From Planctomycetaceae bacterium (GTDB taxonomy: Bacteria; Planctomycetota; Planctomycetia; Planctomycetales; Planctomycetaceae): a stretch of 64,000 bases of DNA. The translations under genes were made by a program, and so were the position numbers. Location of the stretch: positions 62,001 through 126,000 of the forward strand of contig JAJDEJ010000194.1 of the NCBI GenBank assembly GCA_029259815.1. The letters are read 5' to 3'. A model generated the notes under the pieces. That model was not told the origin of the DNA and did not search any database. It worked only from the letters and a program-made list of their open reading frames with translations. The stretch's first letter is position 1. Each line of letters starts with the position of its first letter. Below are positions 47,001-56,524 of this stretch, piece by piece.

Positions 47001-47174
47001 AAATCCCATCAGCTGTGGTCCCATCCATCCCACACGATTGAGCCCTCATCCAGTAGCTTGCCGAAGTTTATCTCTTTGGACGATCAGAAGACCAGTCATT
47101 GTGAGAGTCGTCGATCACCGCGAAGTTCTGTAGGCTCGTCTGTGGAACTTGATGAACAAGAGGAGTACCTCCCC

Positions 47175-50100
47175 ATGCGCACATTGGCTCAGCTGACATG
47201 CGTTGTCTTGTTGGCAATTCTAACGAACCTTGGCCACGCTGCAGCGAATCCGCCGAACATCCTCATCATTACGATGGACAATGTCGGCTACGGAGATCTT
47301 CCGACGTACAACCCGCAGTCACTCATCAAGACACCCCGGCTCGATCAACTGGCAGCGGAGGGAGCGAGGCTCACGAGTTTTTACACCGCATCATCGACCT
47401 GCACGGTATCGAGAGCGTGTCTGCTGACAGGACGTGTTGCACAACGGCATGGACTTATCAACCAACTTCCGGGTGTGGCTGGTAACTACGGCGTGGGACT
47501 CGACCAGCGCGAGAAGCTGATTCCACACTATCTCAAGTCGACATCAACGCCGTATGCGACGGGGTGTTTCGGGAAATGGAACATCGGCTTTGCGCCGGGA
47601 TCGCGACCGACGGAGCGAGGGTTCGATGAATTCATCGGCCATGTGTCCGGCAACATCGACTACTACCATCATCGCTACGCCGACAGGCATGACCTGTTCG
47701 AGGGGACCGAGCATCTGCATCGTGAGGGGACCTACTCGACGGACCTTTTCGCAGATGCGGCCATCGACTTTATCCAACGCAAGCAACAGGACGACTCGCC
47801 GTGGTTCTGCTACCTGCCGTTCAATGCCCCCCACTTCCCCATGAAGAAAAACAAACGGCCGGGTCAGTCCAACGATTGGCAGGCTCCCAACTGGGCGTTG
47901 GCCGCTTATGGACTCTCCCCCGATGAGAAGGACCAGACGAAACGGTTCCATGCCACAATGACGGCCCTCGACCGAGCCGTCGGCCGCGTCCTCGATGCGT
48001 TGGACGAAGCGGGCGGACGTGAGAGCACATTCGTCTTCTGCATGTCGGATAACGGCGCATTCACGCAACTCAAACGAGAGGGGATCGACGTCGGTTCAAA
48101 TGCACCGCTGCACGATGGAGGCATCACCTGCTGGGAAGGAGGCATCCGCGTGCCGGCTTTCGCACGTTGGCCTGGGCAGATCGAGCCAGGAGTCGTCATT
48201 TCCGAAACTTGCTGGTCACCCGATCTGCTCGTGACATCTGCAAATCTCGCCGCAGCGACACTTCCAGACGACATTGTGTTTGACGGGAAGGATTTATTGC
48301 CACTGCTAGCTGACAAAGCGAAGTCGCAGCATGAGTCTCTCTTCTTCCAATTCCGTACTCATTCCGCGTTGCGGATGGGGGACTGGAAGATCGTACGGGA
48401 AAAGCCGAATCAGAAGTGGATGCTGTACAATCTGTCGAACGACATTGGCGAGCAACACGAATTGTCGGCACAGCACCCCGAGCGAGTTGAACAACTGGCC
48501 GCAGAGTTCGTTCGATGGCTACAGGACATTGAGGACTCTCGTAAGCCGCCGACTTTCTTGGAGTCAGTCCAAATTCAAGCAGCCAAGTTGCGGCAGAGTG
48601 ACGAGCCGCCCGCTTCGCTACCTGAGTGGCAACAGCAGCGGGGGGAGATCCGCAAACGTCTGCTCACAGCATGGGGCGGGTTTCCGAAAGAGGACGCTCC
48701 TCTCGAACCGAGGGTGCTGGACACACTTGATCGTGACGGCTATCGCGTCGAAAAAGTCATCTTTCAGACGTTTCCCGACGTGTGGATGACGGCCAATGCC
48801 TATGTCCCGGACGGCTCTGGAAAGCGGCCTGCCGTCTTATGTGTACACGGGCATTGGCGGGGCGCGAAACAAGACCCCAACGTGCAAGCACGCTGCATCG
48901 GATTGGCGAAACTCGGATTCTTCGTGTTAGCTGTGGAGGCATTCGGAGCAGGCGAACGAGCGATTGGCGAGGCTCTCGGCGAATATCACGGAGAGATGGT
49001 CGCTGCGACTCTGCTCCCCATCGGACGACCCCTCAGTGGACTGCAGGTCTATGAGAACCAAAGGGCCGTCGACTATCTGCTGACACGGCCAGAAGTCGAT
49101 GAAAAGCGTCTCGGCATTACAGGAGCCAGCGGCGGTGGCAACCAGACCATGTACGCCGGTGCTTGGGACGATCGATTCAAAGCGGTCGTTCCCGTCTGTT
49201 CAGTCGGCAACTATCAAGCATATCTCGGTGCAGCCTGCTGCATGTGCGAAGTCGTGCCCTGGGCATTGCAGTTCACCGAAGAGTGGGGCGTGCTCAGCCT
49301 GACCGCCCCCCGTGCATTAATGGTCATCAACGCATCTCAGGATGCCCGCCAATTCTCCATCGCCGAAGCACAGAAGTCACTCGCAGCCGTTGAGCCGGTC
49401 TATCGTCTGCACGAACGGACCGACCATCTGCGGCATACGACCTTCGAGTCGCCGCATGCCTACAATCAACCAATGCGTGAGGCGATGTACGGTTGGATGA
49501 CCCGGCATCTCAAAGGCGAGGGAGACGGCTCCCCCATCACTGAACCAGAGATGACGCTCGAAGAACCCGAGACACTTCGCTGCTATCCCGGCGAATCACG
49601 TCCCGACGATTGGCTGACGCTGCCGCAATTCGCAGCTCGCGAAGGTCGGCAATTGTTCAGCGACTTCCCCCTCCCCAAGACGATTAGCGATTGGGACATG
49701 CTCTCCAACGTTCTGCGTGCACGACTTGAGCGAGACGTCCTCGGTGACACGACGCCGCAGGTGAAGATCATCTCCGCCGAAACGTCATCGCCGCGAAAGG
49801 TCGACTTTTGCCCCGAGCCGAACACACTCCTCACTGCGACCGTTATCGACGGTGAGGGGCCACGGCGAAATGATCGAGTGCTCATTATCAGCAGTGACGG
49901 TATCGAGAACGAAACGGTGACAGAATATGTCAACGCAGTTCGAGCCTCGGGGCGCACCGTCGTCACGTTGAGTCTGCGAGCGACCGGTGAGCAAGCCTAC
50001 GAGCATGACAAGATCGGGCAGGCACCAGATCACAACACGGCCGAATGGTCTCTCTGGATCGGTCGCCCTCTCTTGGGCCAGTGGGTGCAGGATGTCAAAG

Positions 50101-50525
50101 GTGCGCTGGAAGCGACAGATCCACGAACCGAGCCGAACGGCAAAGTGACCGTGATCGGTATCGGACCGGCGGGCGTCGTCGCCTTGTGCGCCGCTGCTGT
50201 GACTGACCGCATCGACCAGATCGTCACCGTCGGCTCGCTCTCCAGCTACATCAGCGAGGCGCCTTACAAGAATCAACGCCTCGGCCTCATGGCTCCCGGA
50301 ATTGTGCGCCACGTCGGGGACATCCCGCATCTCGCAGCCATGATTGCCCCACGACGTCTGATCCTCGCCGGGGGAGTCGACGGCGGCGGAAAGAACCTGA
50401 ACCTAGAAGAACTGACGAGATCCTATGCTGTCACAAGTCAGAGATATGAGATCCTCAATCGTTCCGAACGCTACGCCATATTGGCAACACATTCCGTTGC
50501 AGACGTCGTTTATCAGCTGGAATGA
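47175..50525 (+). CDS. Sulfatase fused to an alpha/beta-hydrolase (acetylesterase-like), secreted
   Basis: 1116 residues from the ATG at 47175 (AGGAG upstream; signal peptide LTCVVLLAILTNLGHAAA). Residues ~25-470 are a formylglycine-type sulfatase: NPPNILIITMDNVGYGDLPT at the metal site, then SSTCTVSRACLLTGR with the modified residue C76, GKWNIGF, and SDNGAFTQL. Residues ~510-800 form an alpha/beta hydrolase with the nucleophile elbow GITGASGGGNQT (S652) and HTTFESPHAYN with a likely catalytic histidine. Residues ~830-1116 are a second hydrolase-like half. The combination would remove sulfate and acyl esters from one polysaccharide. The sulfatase signature has V where the consensus CxPSR has P. 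Confidence 0.88.
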   Translation: MRTLAQLTCVVLLAILTNLGHAAANPPNILIITMDNVGYGDLPTYNPQSLIKTPRLDQLAAEGARLTSFYTASSTCTVSRACLLTGRVAQRHGLINQLPGVAGNYGVGLDQREKLIPHYLKSTSTPYATGCFGKWNIGFAPGSRPTERGFDEFIGHVSGNIDYYHHRYADRHDLFEGTEHLHREGTYSTDLFADAAIDFIQRKQQDDSPWFCYLPFNAPHFPMKKNKRPGQSNDWQAPNWALAAYGLSPDEKDQTKRFHATMTALDRAVGRVLDALDEAGGRESTFVFCMSDNGAFTQLKREGIDVGSNAPLHDGGITCWEGGIRVPAFARWPGQIEPGVVISETCWSPDLLVTSANLAAATLPDDIVFDGKDLLPLLADKAKSQHESLFFQFRTHSALRMGDWKIVREKPNQKWMLYNLSNDIGEQHELSAQHPERVEQLAAEFVRWLQDIEDSRKPPTFLESVQIQAAKLRQSDEPPASLPEWQQQRGEIRKRLLTAWGGFPKEDAPLEPRVLDTLDRDGYRVEKVIFQTFPDVWMTANAYVPDGSGKRPAVLCVHGHWRGAKQDPNVQARCIGLAKLGFFVLAVEAFGAGERAIGEALGEYHGEMVAATLLPIGRPLSGLQVYENQRAVDYLLTRPEVDEKRLGITGASGGGNQTMYAGAWDDRFKAVVPVCSVGNYQAYLGAACCMCEVVPWALQFTEEWGVLSLTAPRALMVINASQDARQFSIAEAQKSLAAVEPVYRLHERTDHLRHTTFESPHAYNQPMREAMYGWMTRHLKGEGDGSPITEPEMTLEEPETLRCYPGESRPDDWLTLPQFAAREGRQLFSDFPLPKTISDWDMLSNVLRARLERDVLGDTTPQVKIISAETSSPRKVDFCPEPNTLLTATVIDGEGPRRNDRVLIISSDGIENETVTEYVNAVRASGRTVVTLSLRATGEQAYEHDKIGQAPDHNTAEWSLWIGRPLLGQWVQDVKGALEATDPRTEPNGKVTVIGIGPAGVVALCAAAVTDRIDQIVTVGSLSSYISEAPYKNQRLGLMAPGIVRHVGDIPHLAAMIAPRRLILAGGVDGGGKNLNLEELTRSYAVTSQRYEILNRSERYAILATHSVADVVYQLE

Positions 50526-50850
50526 ATTTTCAACAAGACTGGATTCAGTCGTCCATGTGAAGCACTCGACCAAGTCGCATGCAAAGTAACAGACTCTCAA
50601 GGTCTGATCACTAATCGTTCTCGCAAGCAACAGTGTCTCATACTCGAGTTCCATGTCATTGGAGGGGTCATTCCAAAATCAATTCTTAGGCGTGTGCCAC
50701 TCCGCACACCATTGCACATCGAGTGAACCAATCCGCACACACGGTCACTGTGCGAATCAGCACTTGTGTCACCATGCCACGCATCATGGCACAATGGCAT
50801 GCAAACTGCTGGAAAATGGCGTACGTCTGTTCAATATTCGGAGGAGACTC
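50526..50850. other. Intergenic region upstream of the CBS operon
   Basis: 325 bp. Near the end lie short inverted repeats, CATGCCA (50773-50779) with TGGCATG (50795-50801), and CGCACA with TGTGCG around 50737-50757. They may be regulatory. An open frame upstream of the first CBS gene continues through it but lacks a ribosome binding site. Confidence 0.45.
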
Positions 50851-51318
50851 ATGGGATTGGCTGAGAAGTTTGCGAGTACTCCGGTTCGAGATCTCAATCT
50901 CCGCGAGATGCCGATCTGCGATGTGGGCGCGACTGTGAAAGAAGCTGTCGAAAAACTGCAGGAGGCGCGGGTCGGCTGCGCCATGGCGACGGAAGATGGC
51001 AAACCGGTCGGCATGTTTACGGAAGGCCTGCTCCGTGAATCGTTCGCCCAAAACCCCGGCGTGATCGATGAAACGATTGCCGCACACATGGCGGCACCGT
51101 TTCCCAAGGTCTACCTTGATGACACAGTCGACATGGTGTTGGCCGCGATGCAGGCAAACAACACGCGGTTCATCTGTGTCGTGGATGCCGATGAGCAAAT
51201 CGTTGGGCTGACGGGTCAAAAGGGTCTCATGGAATTTGTCGCTGAGGAATTCCCTCGACAGGTGATGGTTCAGCGCATCGGTGACACTTCCACAACGAAC
51301 CAACGAGAAGGAGCCTGA
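50851..51318 (+). CDS. CBS-domain pair protein 1
   Basis: 155 residues from the ATG at 50851, with GGAGGAG upstream. Two CBS motifs cover nearly the whole protein (PICDVGATVKEAVEKLQEAR, VGCAMATEDGKPVGMFTEGL; VYLDDTVDMVLAAMQANNTR, FICVVDADEQIVGLTGQKGL). CBS pairs bind adenosine nucleotides or similar ligands and act as energy sensors. No catalytic domain is attached. The next CBS gene begins two bases after its stop, so the three are co-translated. Confidence 0.87.
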   Translation: MGLAEKFASTPVRDLNLREMPICDVGATVKEAVEKLQEARVGCAMATEDGKPVGMFTEGLLRESFAQNPGVIDETIAAHMAAPFPKVYLDDTVDMVLAAMQANNTRFICVVDADEQIVGLTGQKGLMEFVAEEFPRQVMVQRIGDTSTTNQREGA

Positions 51319-51320
51319 GC

Positions 51321-51818
51321 ATGGCAGAGTCCAATCAGCCACCAATTCCCGACGATGAATTTGCTGATCCGCTTGAGAATTACGATGCACCGGACTATGC
51401 CGATCCGCTTGAAGAGGCACTCGACACACGAAGGGTCTCTGATCTCCAAGCACAACCATGCGAGACGATTTCAGTGGACACGACCGTCGCTGACGCAGTC
51501 AAGAAGTTGGCGACGATTCACCATGCGTGCCTGCTCGTGGAAGAGGGTGGACGGCTCGCGGGAATGTTCACTGACCGGGACCTGTTGGATCGTGTCGTTC
51601 TGGAGTACCAGGAATGTCGTGACCAGCCCGTGCACACTGTGATGATCCCCGACCCGGTCTATGTCTCAGAATCCGACTCTCCAGCAGCAGTTTTGGCTGT
51701 AATGGCCGTCAGCGGCTATCGCCATGTCCCTGTGCTCGACGCTGATGGTATGATCGCTGGCGTCGTCAGCCCGCGTCGAATCACGGAGTTTCTGCTGGAA
51801 CATTCCCCTTCGGAGTAG
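51321..51818 (+). CDS. CBS-domain pair protein 2
   Basis: 165 residues. An acidic N-terminal stretch (PDDEFADPLENYDAPDYADP) precedes two CBS motifs (ISVDTTVADAVKKLATIHHA, CLLVEEGGRLAGMFTDRDLL; VYVSESDSPAAVLAVMAVSG, HVPVLDADGMIAGVVSPRRI). Starts directly after gene 1, with GAGAAGGAG in the end of that gene as ribosome binding site. Confidence 0.88.
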   Translation: MAESNQPPIPDDEFADPLENYDAPDYADPLEEALDTRRVSDLQAQPCETISVDTTVADAVKKLATIHHACLLVEEGGRLAGMFTDRDLLDRVVLEYQECRDQPVHTVMIPDPVYVSESDSPAAVLAVMAVSGYRHVPVLDADGMIAGVVSPRRITEFLLEHSPSE

Positions 51819-51822
51819 ATCG

Positions 51823-52257
51823 ATGAACGCCAAAATCGAATCACTGATGAATCCCAACGTGATGGTGGCTCAGCCGCATCAGAAGTTTGCTCACGTCAAG
51901 AAGGTCATGCAGGAACATGGTATCAGTTGCCTGCCGGTCGCGGGGCATGACGGGGATCCTGTCGGGATTGTGACTGCGACAGACCTGTTAGATGAACACC
52001 CGGATGGATTGCCGATCAGCCAGTTCATGTCGAAGAAGGTCTTCACCGTTCCAGTGTATGGTGATCCATCACTCGCGGCGCGTATCATGCGGAACCATCA
52101 TATTCATCACGTCGTCGTGACCCACGAGAAGGAAATCGTCGGCATTGTCAGTTCATTCGACTTGTTGCAACTCGTGGAAGACCACCGCTTTGTGATGAAG
52201 TCGGCACCGTCCAAGTCCAAGCGGTCTGGGAAACGCAAGCAGGCCGAGAACGCCTGA
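51823..52257 (+). CDS. CBS-domain pair protein 3
   Basis: 144 residues. Two CBS motifs (NVMVAQPHQKFAHVKKVMQE, CLPVAGHDGDPVGIVTATDL; VFTVPVYGDPSLAARIMRNH, HHVVVTHEKEIVGIVSSFDL) end in a basic tail KSKRSGKRKQAENA that may bind nucleic acid or a protein partner. It follows gene 2 by four bases. The PPK2 gene is convergent downstream, so the group sits next to nucleotide metabolism. Confidence 0.88.
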   Translation: MNAKIESLMNPNVMVAQPHQKFAHVKKVMQEHGISCLPVAGHDGDPVGIVTATDLLDEHPDGLPISQFMSKKVFTVPVYGDPSLAARIMRNHHIHHVVVTHEKEIVGIVSSFDLLQLVEDHRFVMKSAPSKSKRSGKRKQAENA

Positions 52258-52304
52258 TGCTCCGGCACCAGTCAATTCATGGCTGATGAATTGCGACTGA
52301 GCCA

Positions 52305-53477
52305 CTACATGATCGGCGTGCCGCCGGCCTGCTCGCCCTGCTCATAGACGACATGGGCTCGTCCGACAAGGAGCGGATCGATCGGGCCGATGTCATCGAG
52401 CGACTTGTCGGTGTACGGCAGTGTGTGCAGCACGTACCGCAATGAATTGAGCCTCGCCCGCTTTTTGCAGTCGGATTTCACGACCGTCCACGGGGCATCC
52501 GCTGTGTCTGTGTAAAAGAACATGGCCTCCTTCGCCTTCGTATACTCGTCCCACATATCGAGAGACGCCATATCAATCGGCGACAGCTTCCATTGCTTGA
52601 GCGGATGAGCTTCGCGTTCTTTGAAACGTCTGCGTTGTTCCTTGCGGCTGACAGAGAACCAAAACTTGACCAGGTGAATCCCGCTCCGTGCGAGATTCCG
52701 TTCGAACTCGGGAGCCTGTCGCATGAATTCGCTGTATTCATCCGTCGTGCAGAACTCCATCACGCGCTCGACTCCGGCTCGGTTGTACCACGACCGATCG
52801 AACAGCACGATCTCCCCCGCCGTCGGCAGATGTTCGACGTACCGCTGGAAGTACCACTGCCCCCGCTCGGCTTCGGTTGGTTTGTCGAGTGCCACCACGC
52901 GGGCACCACGGGGATTCAAGTGCTCCATGAACCGCTTGATCGTCCCTCCTTTTCCGGCGGCATCACGCCCTTCAAACAGGATGACCACCTTCTGCCCAGT
53001 CTTTTTGGCCCATGACTGCAGCTTGAGCAGTTCCACTTGGAGGCGGTACTTCTGCTTCTCATAGTTCTTACGAGACATGAGATGTTTATAGGGATAGCCG
53101 CCGGTCCGCCATTCAGATGAGAGCGCATCATCGGGTCGCAGAGTGTGTGTGGTCGTCCCCAAGTTCGGGTTCTCCAACAGTGCCTGACGAAGCACGTCGG
53201 CGTCATCGATGGAAGTCCCTTCGATGATTACTTTGAGGACTTTGGACAGCGTATCGACATCGTGCGGGGGCACCCCACTGACAATGTCCTTGACCGCATT
53301 GATTTTCGCTTCGCGAGCGGATGCAACCGACTCACTCACAACGAATCGCTCGATCCCCTGCTGAGTCCTGGAAGGCGCAGTGTCTCCACTCCGGGAGCGA
53401 CGCGGCCGACCATTCGTACCGGAATCGTCCGACTTGGCTTTTGTTCGAGATGCTTTCTTCGGGTTCTTTTTTGCCAT
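52305..53477 (-). CDS. ppk2: Polyphosphate kinase 2 (PPK2)
   Basis: 390 residues from the ATG at 53477 (MAKKNPKKASRTKAKSDDSG), with a Lys/Ser-rich N-terminal extension of ~60 residues before a helical region. Transfers phosphate between polyphosphate and nucleoside phosphates. Walker A is ILFEGRDAAGKGGTIKRFME, Walker B IVLFDRSWYNRAGVERVMEF and the lid HLVKFWFSVSRKEQRRRFKE. The class (GDP- or ADP-forming, or AMP) cannot be decided here. The C-terminal QWKLSPIDMASLDMWDEYTK and DAPWTVVKSDCKKRARLNSL complete the domain. Intact. Confidence 0.94.
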   Translation of the reverse strand: MAKKNPKKASRTKAKSDDSGTNGRPRRSRSGDTAPSRTQQGIERFVVSESVASAREAKINAVKDIVSGVPPHDVDTLSKVLKVIIEGTSIDDADVLRQALLENPNLGTTTHTLRPDDALSSEWRTGGYPYKHLMSRKNYEKQKYRLQVELLKLQSWAKKTGQKVVILFEGRDAAGKGGTIKRFMEHLNPRGARVVALDKPTEAERGQWYFQRYVEHLPTAGEIVLFDRSWYNRAGVERVMEFCTTDEYSEFMRQAPEFERNLARSGIHLVKFWFSVSRKEQRRRFKEREAHPLKQWKLSPIDMASLDMWDEYTKAKEAMFFYTDTADAPWTVVKSDCKKRARLNSLRYVLHTLPYTDKSLDDIGPIDPLLVGRAHVVYEQGEQAGGTPIM

Positions 53478-53623
53478 GTGACCAAGTATAAGCCAATAAC
53501 CAGTGGAAAAGCTTCCTATTTCGAGATGAATTCCGGAGCCAGCCCTGACGCTCTTGAGTTGCGGGAGCCACCCAACACGGGACACTTAACCGGCAAGTCT
53601 TACACCTCAACCACAGCGATGCC

Positions 53624-54109
53624 ATGCCTGACACCAACGATCTCCACGACACAGTCCCGCAAGTTGGTCGCGTCGAGTGGATCGGACTTGCGCCAGAGAA
53701 GCAGGCGCCGATCGAAGCTGTCGAATCAGCAACGGTCGATGTCGGAACTGGATTGGTTGGCGATCATCATGCGACAATTGGGCAGGCGTCACAGCGGCAG
53801 GTGACGTTCATTCAGTCTGAGCATCTGCCGGTCATTGCCAGTCTGTGCGACCTGGAGTCCGTCGACCCCACCTTGTTGCGGCGGAACGTCGTCATCTCCG
53901 GCATCAACCTGCTCTCACTCAAGAAGCAACGCTTTGCCATTGGCGATGCAATCTTCGAGGGAACCGGGCCTTGCGCTCCCTGCTCGTTGATGGAACAAAA
54001 CCTGGGACCGGGCGGCTATCAAGCCATGCGAGGCCACGGTGGACTCACTGCAATCGTCCTGCAAGCCGGCACCATCAAGCTTGGTGACAGTATTCAAGTC
54101 ACTGACTGA
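53624..54109 (+). CDS. MOSC-domain protein
   Basis: 161 residues, about the size of a stand-alone MOSC (molybdenum cofactor sulfurase C-terminal) domain. The key segment GTGPCAPCSLMEQNLGPGGY, QAMRGHGGLTAIVLQAG has the conserved C and the R-x-x-G-x patch. Family members bind a sulfur or molybdenum cofactor ligand; the YiiM-type act in N-hydroxylated base reduction. Cysteine residues near 116-120 are candidate sulfur carriers. Divergent to ppk2. Confidence 0.87.
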   Translation: MPDTNDLHDTVPQVGRVEWIGLAPEKQAPIEAVESATVDVGTGLVGDHHATIGQASQRQVTFIQSEHLPVIASLCDLESVDPTLLRRNVVISGINLLSLKKQRFAIGDAIFEGTGPCAPCSLMEQNLGPGGYQAMRGHGGLTAIVLQAGTIKLGDSIQVTD

Positions 54110-54345
54110 CCTCGCTGTTCGTCGTTGAGTCTTGTCAACTCGATTGTGATTGACGGATAAATGCCGGTGCCGCAGAAGGAAACGATGTCGTGAGATTTTC
54201 GCCCCAACCCGCAGGGGTTCGCAGCCTTACCGAAATCAGTTGACCGGTTTCAGCGGTGCGATCGGGGAGGAGATTGAACGAACTGAGCCATCGGTCGCTC
54301 ATCGTGTCACGAAGCGACGCCTATCCGTGTTAGGCTCACGGTGTG

Positions 54346-55851
54346 ATGACCCGAATTCCTGACACACCCCTGAAGCAGCCGACAAGCCGCCTTGCGAGAT
54401 CCATCGTCGCAAGCAGCATCCTGCTGTGCGCCGTTGGCTGTGCGAGTGGCTCGAACAGTCCGCTGACAACACGGCGTGTCAACGACCCTCCACAGTTATC
54501 ACCCTTTGCCCGGTCGCTCTCAGAGCCGATCCCCAACAGCGCAACGCACCGAGCGGGACGCCCGCCACAAGATGATTCAACGAACGAGCGAGCCTCGGAT
54601 GAGCCTCCGACGACAATTAAGCCGCGCTCCACACCGGAAACGGCTCGCAGTGGACCGAAGAGTCAAGAGGGTCCCCAGTTGGGAGAGCTTTCCGCTCCCA
54701 CACCGACCGAGACACCCGACACAAGACCAGATGCAAACGATAAGCCATCCATCTTGAGAGGCGAACCGTTGCAGGTGACCGTGACAGGTCCGACACAAGC
54801 TCAACGCGGTGACGAAGTGGCCTTCCAAATCGTCATCCAGAATGTCGAACGCAGCACCCTTGAAGGGGTCATCGTCACATGCCGCCTCCCGGAGGGCCTC
54901 GTCTTCCCAGATGCCCCGCAACGCGCCTTTCGTCAACGGCTCGGCCAACTCGCTGCCGACCAACAGGAGACATTGGATCTGACCCTCCGCTGTGAGAACT
55001 TCGGTAATCACTGTGTGGAGTTCGATGTCGTTGCAGACGCTATGGATGATGCGGTGTCGAAATCTGCATGCGTGGAGTGCACGGCTCCGACTGCGACAGC
55101 ACCTCTCACATCGTTGGAATTGACCGGTCCGATAGAGCGCACGGTCGGGGGACGGGCCGAATTCGTGCTGACGTTGCGTAACTTGACCGGCTTTGAACAA
55201 CCTGATGTCCACGTACGGTTGCAGCACGAAGGCGTGCTCGAACCGCGTGAAGCTTCTGCGGGTGCAATCCGCCAACCGGGGCAACTGGAGTGGGATCTCG
55301 GGCTATTACGAGTCGATGAACGTGTCCAGATTCAGGTGGAGTTCGAGTGTCTGTCGACCACCGACGAGACATGCCTGACGGCGATCGTCACGGGAAGAAG
55401 CCTCGATCTCGCACCGGTTGAATCTTGCCTCAAAACAACTCCGCGCAAGACGATCGATCTCGACATCGTCGATCAGCAGGACCCGGTGATGATGGGCGAA
55501 AAAGTGACCTATGTGATCCACGTGACGAACGCAGGCTTGCAAACGTTGTCGAACGCATCCGTTCAACTTCAGGCCGACGGCTTGCAACCCGTCGGTGTGA
55601 CGGTCGGTGACAACGAGTCGCCGGCGGGCGCGGCATTTGATCGTGCGACTGGTCTGATCACCGTCCCACTCATTGAAAGCCTGGCTCCAGATGTGACTCA
55701 AACGATCTCTCTGCAAACGCTTGCCACTCATGCGGGTGCCGGGAATCTGCGAGCCGTCATCACCCAGCGTGGTACATCGCTCTCGATCTCGAGCGCAGAG
55801 CCAACCGTCATCAACCCGCTGGGTAGCTCGGTCGCCTGGGACGACCAGTAG
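54346..55851 (+). CDS. Secreted lipoprotein with DUF11 repeats
   Basis: 501 residues from the ATG at 54346 (a GTG precedes it directly). The type II signal peptide ends in ILLCAVGC, so lipid modification at that cysteine is likely. A Pro/Thr/Ser-rich linker to residue ~130 is followed by about three DUF11-type beta-sandwich units: VTGPTQAQRGDEVAFQIVIQ, LTGPIERTVGGRAEFVLTLR and DQQDPVMMGEKVTYVIHVTN, each with a TN-x-G-type strand (LRNLTGFEQPDV, VTNAGLQTLSNASV). A structural or adhesive surface protein is the usual view of this family. Confidence 0.86.
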   Translation: MTRIPDTPLKQPTSRLARSIVASSILLCAVGCASGSNSPLTTRRVNDPPQLSPFARSLSEPIPNSATHRAGRPPQDDSTNERASDEPPTTIKPRSTPETARSGPKSQEGPQLGELSAPTPTETPDTRPDANDKPSILRGEPLQVTVTGPTQAQRGDEVAFQIVIQNVERSTLEGVIVTCRLPEGLVFPDAPQRAFRQRLGQLAADQQETLDLTLRCENFGNHCVEFDVVADAMDDAVSKSACVECTAPTATAPLTSLELTGPIERTVGGRAEFVLTLRNLTGFEQPDVHVRLQHEGVLEPREASAGAIRQPGQLEWDLGLLRVDERVQIQVEFECLSTTDETCLTAIVTGRSLDLAPVESCLKTTPRKTIDLDIVDQQDPVMMGEKVTYVIHVTNAGLQTLSNASVQLQADGLQPVGVTVGDNESPAGAAFDRATGLITVPLIESLAPDVTQTISLQTLATHAGAGNLRAVITQRGTSLSISSAEPTVINPLGSSVAWDDQ

Positions 55852-55977
55852 GCGAGCCGTCATCATTGATGGAAGTACGGGTTCGGTGGAATCCTGACTC
55901 ACTCAGGGGTATCCTCGACGGCAGCACGGGCCAGCGCGGCTCGGTGTTCCTATGCTTCCCACTCTGAGGAGACACCC

Positions 55978-56364
55978 ATGAAACGAACGCTGTGGATCGG
56001 ATTCGCTGTCATGCTCGGGTTGGCAGTGCTGCTGCCAAACACCATCACCGCGCAGAACGATGGTGACGCATCGGTCGCGACAAACAAGGAATATCGCGGA
56101 CCCCTTCCGGCTCATTACGGCAAGTTGGGAATGAGTGACGCCCAAAAGGAAAAGGTCTACTCGATTCAAGACTCCTACGAGGAGCAGATCGAGAAGTTGC
56201 GAAAACAGATCGAACAGATCGAAGCCAAACGCGAGGCTGAGATCGCGACACTACTCACTCCCGGTCAGAAGCTGCGTCTGAAGGAACTCCGCGCGGAAGC
56301 GGCGAAAGAGGCGGATTTTCCTGAGCCGAAAAGCGGCGGCTTCGAGCAGCCGAAATCTGAATAA
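55978..56364 (+). CDS. Small exported Spy/CpxP-like protein
   Basis: 128 residues. GAGGAGA precedes the ATG. A signal peptide (LWIGFAVMLGLAVLLPNTITA) is followed by an all-helical basic/acidic mature part, KEKVYSIQDSYEEQIEKLRK and QIEQIEAKREAEIATLLTPG, with an LTPGQ box as in LTxxQ proteins of the Spy/CpxP group. Periplasmic chaperone-like role is possible. A terminator hairpin follows at 56392. Confidence 0.72.
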   Translation: MKRTLWIGFAVMLGLAVLLPNTITAQNDGDASVATNKEYRGPLPAHYGKLGMSDAQKEKVYSIQDSYEEQIEKLRKQIEQIEAKREAEIATLLTPGQKLRLKELRAEAAKEADFPEPKSGGFEQPKSE

Positions 56365-56391
56365 CTCCAAGAAATTGTGACACCTCAGGTT

Positions 56392-56423
56392 GCGGCTTCT
56401 CACAAGAGGCCGCGCCTTTCTCT
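56392..56423 (+). terminator. Rho-independent terminator after the Spy-like gene
   Basis: GCGGCTTCT (56392-56400) pairs with AGAGGCCGC (56405-56413, one G-T pair), followed by a pyrimidine-rich run GCCTTTCTCTTT. It separates the Spy-like gene from the capsid module. Confidence 0.7.
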
Positions 56424-56524
56424 TTCGCGCGCAACCACCCCGTCTCTGATTAAGGGAGCAACGGTGAAGCACTCTTCGCCCGCACGCTCATGGACAACAC
56501 CCTGTCCCGCAATCAGAGACGAAC

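Noticed and set aside
52273-52293. Inverted repeat CAATTCAT...ATGAATTG between two convergent genes
   Set aside because: Only 8-bp arms with no T run; too weak to call a terminator.
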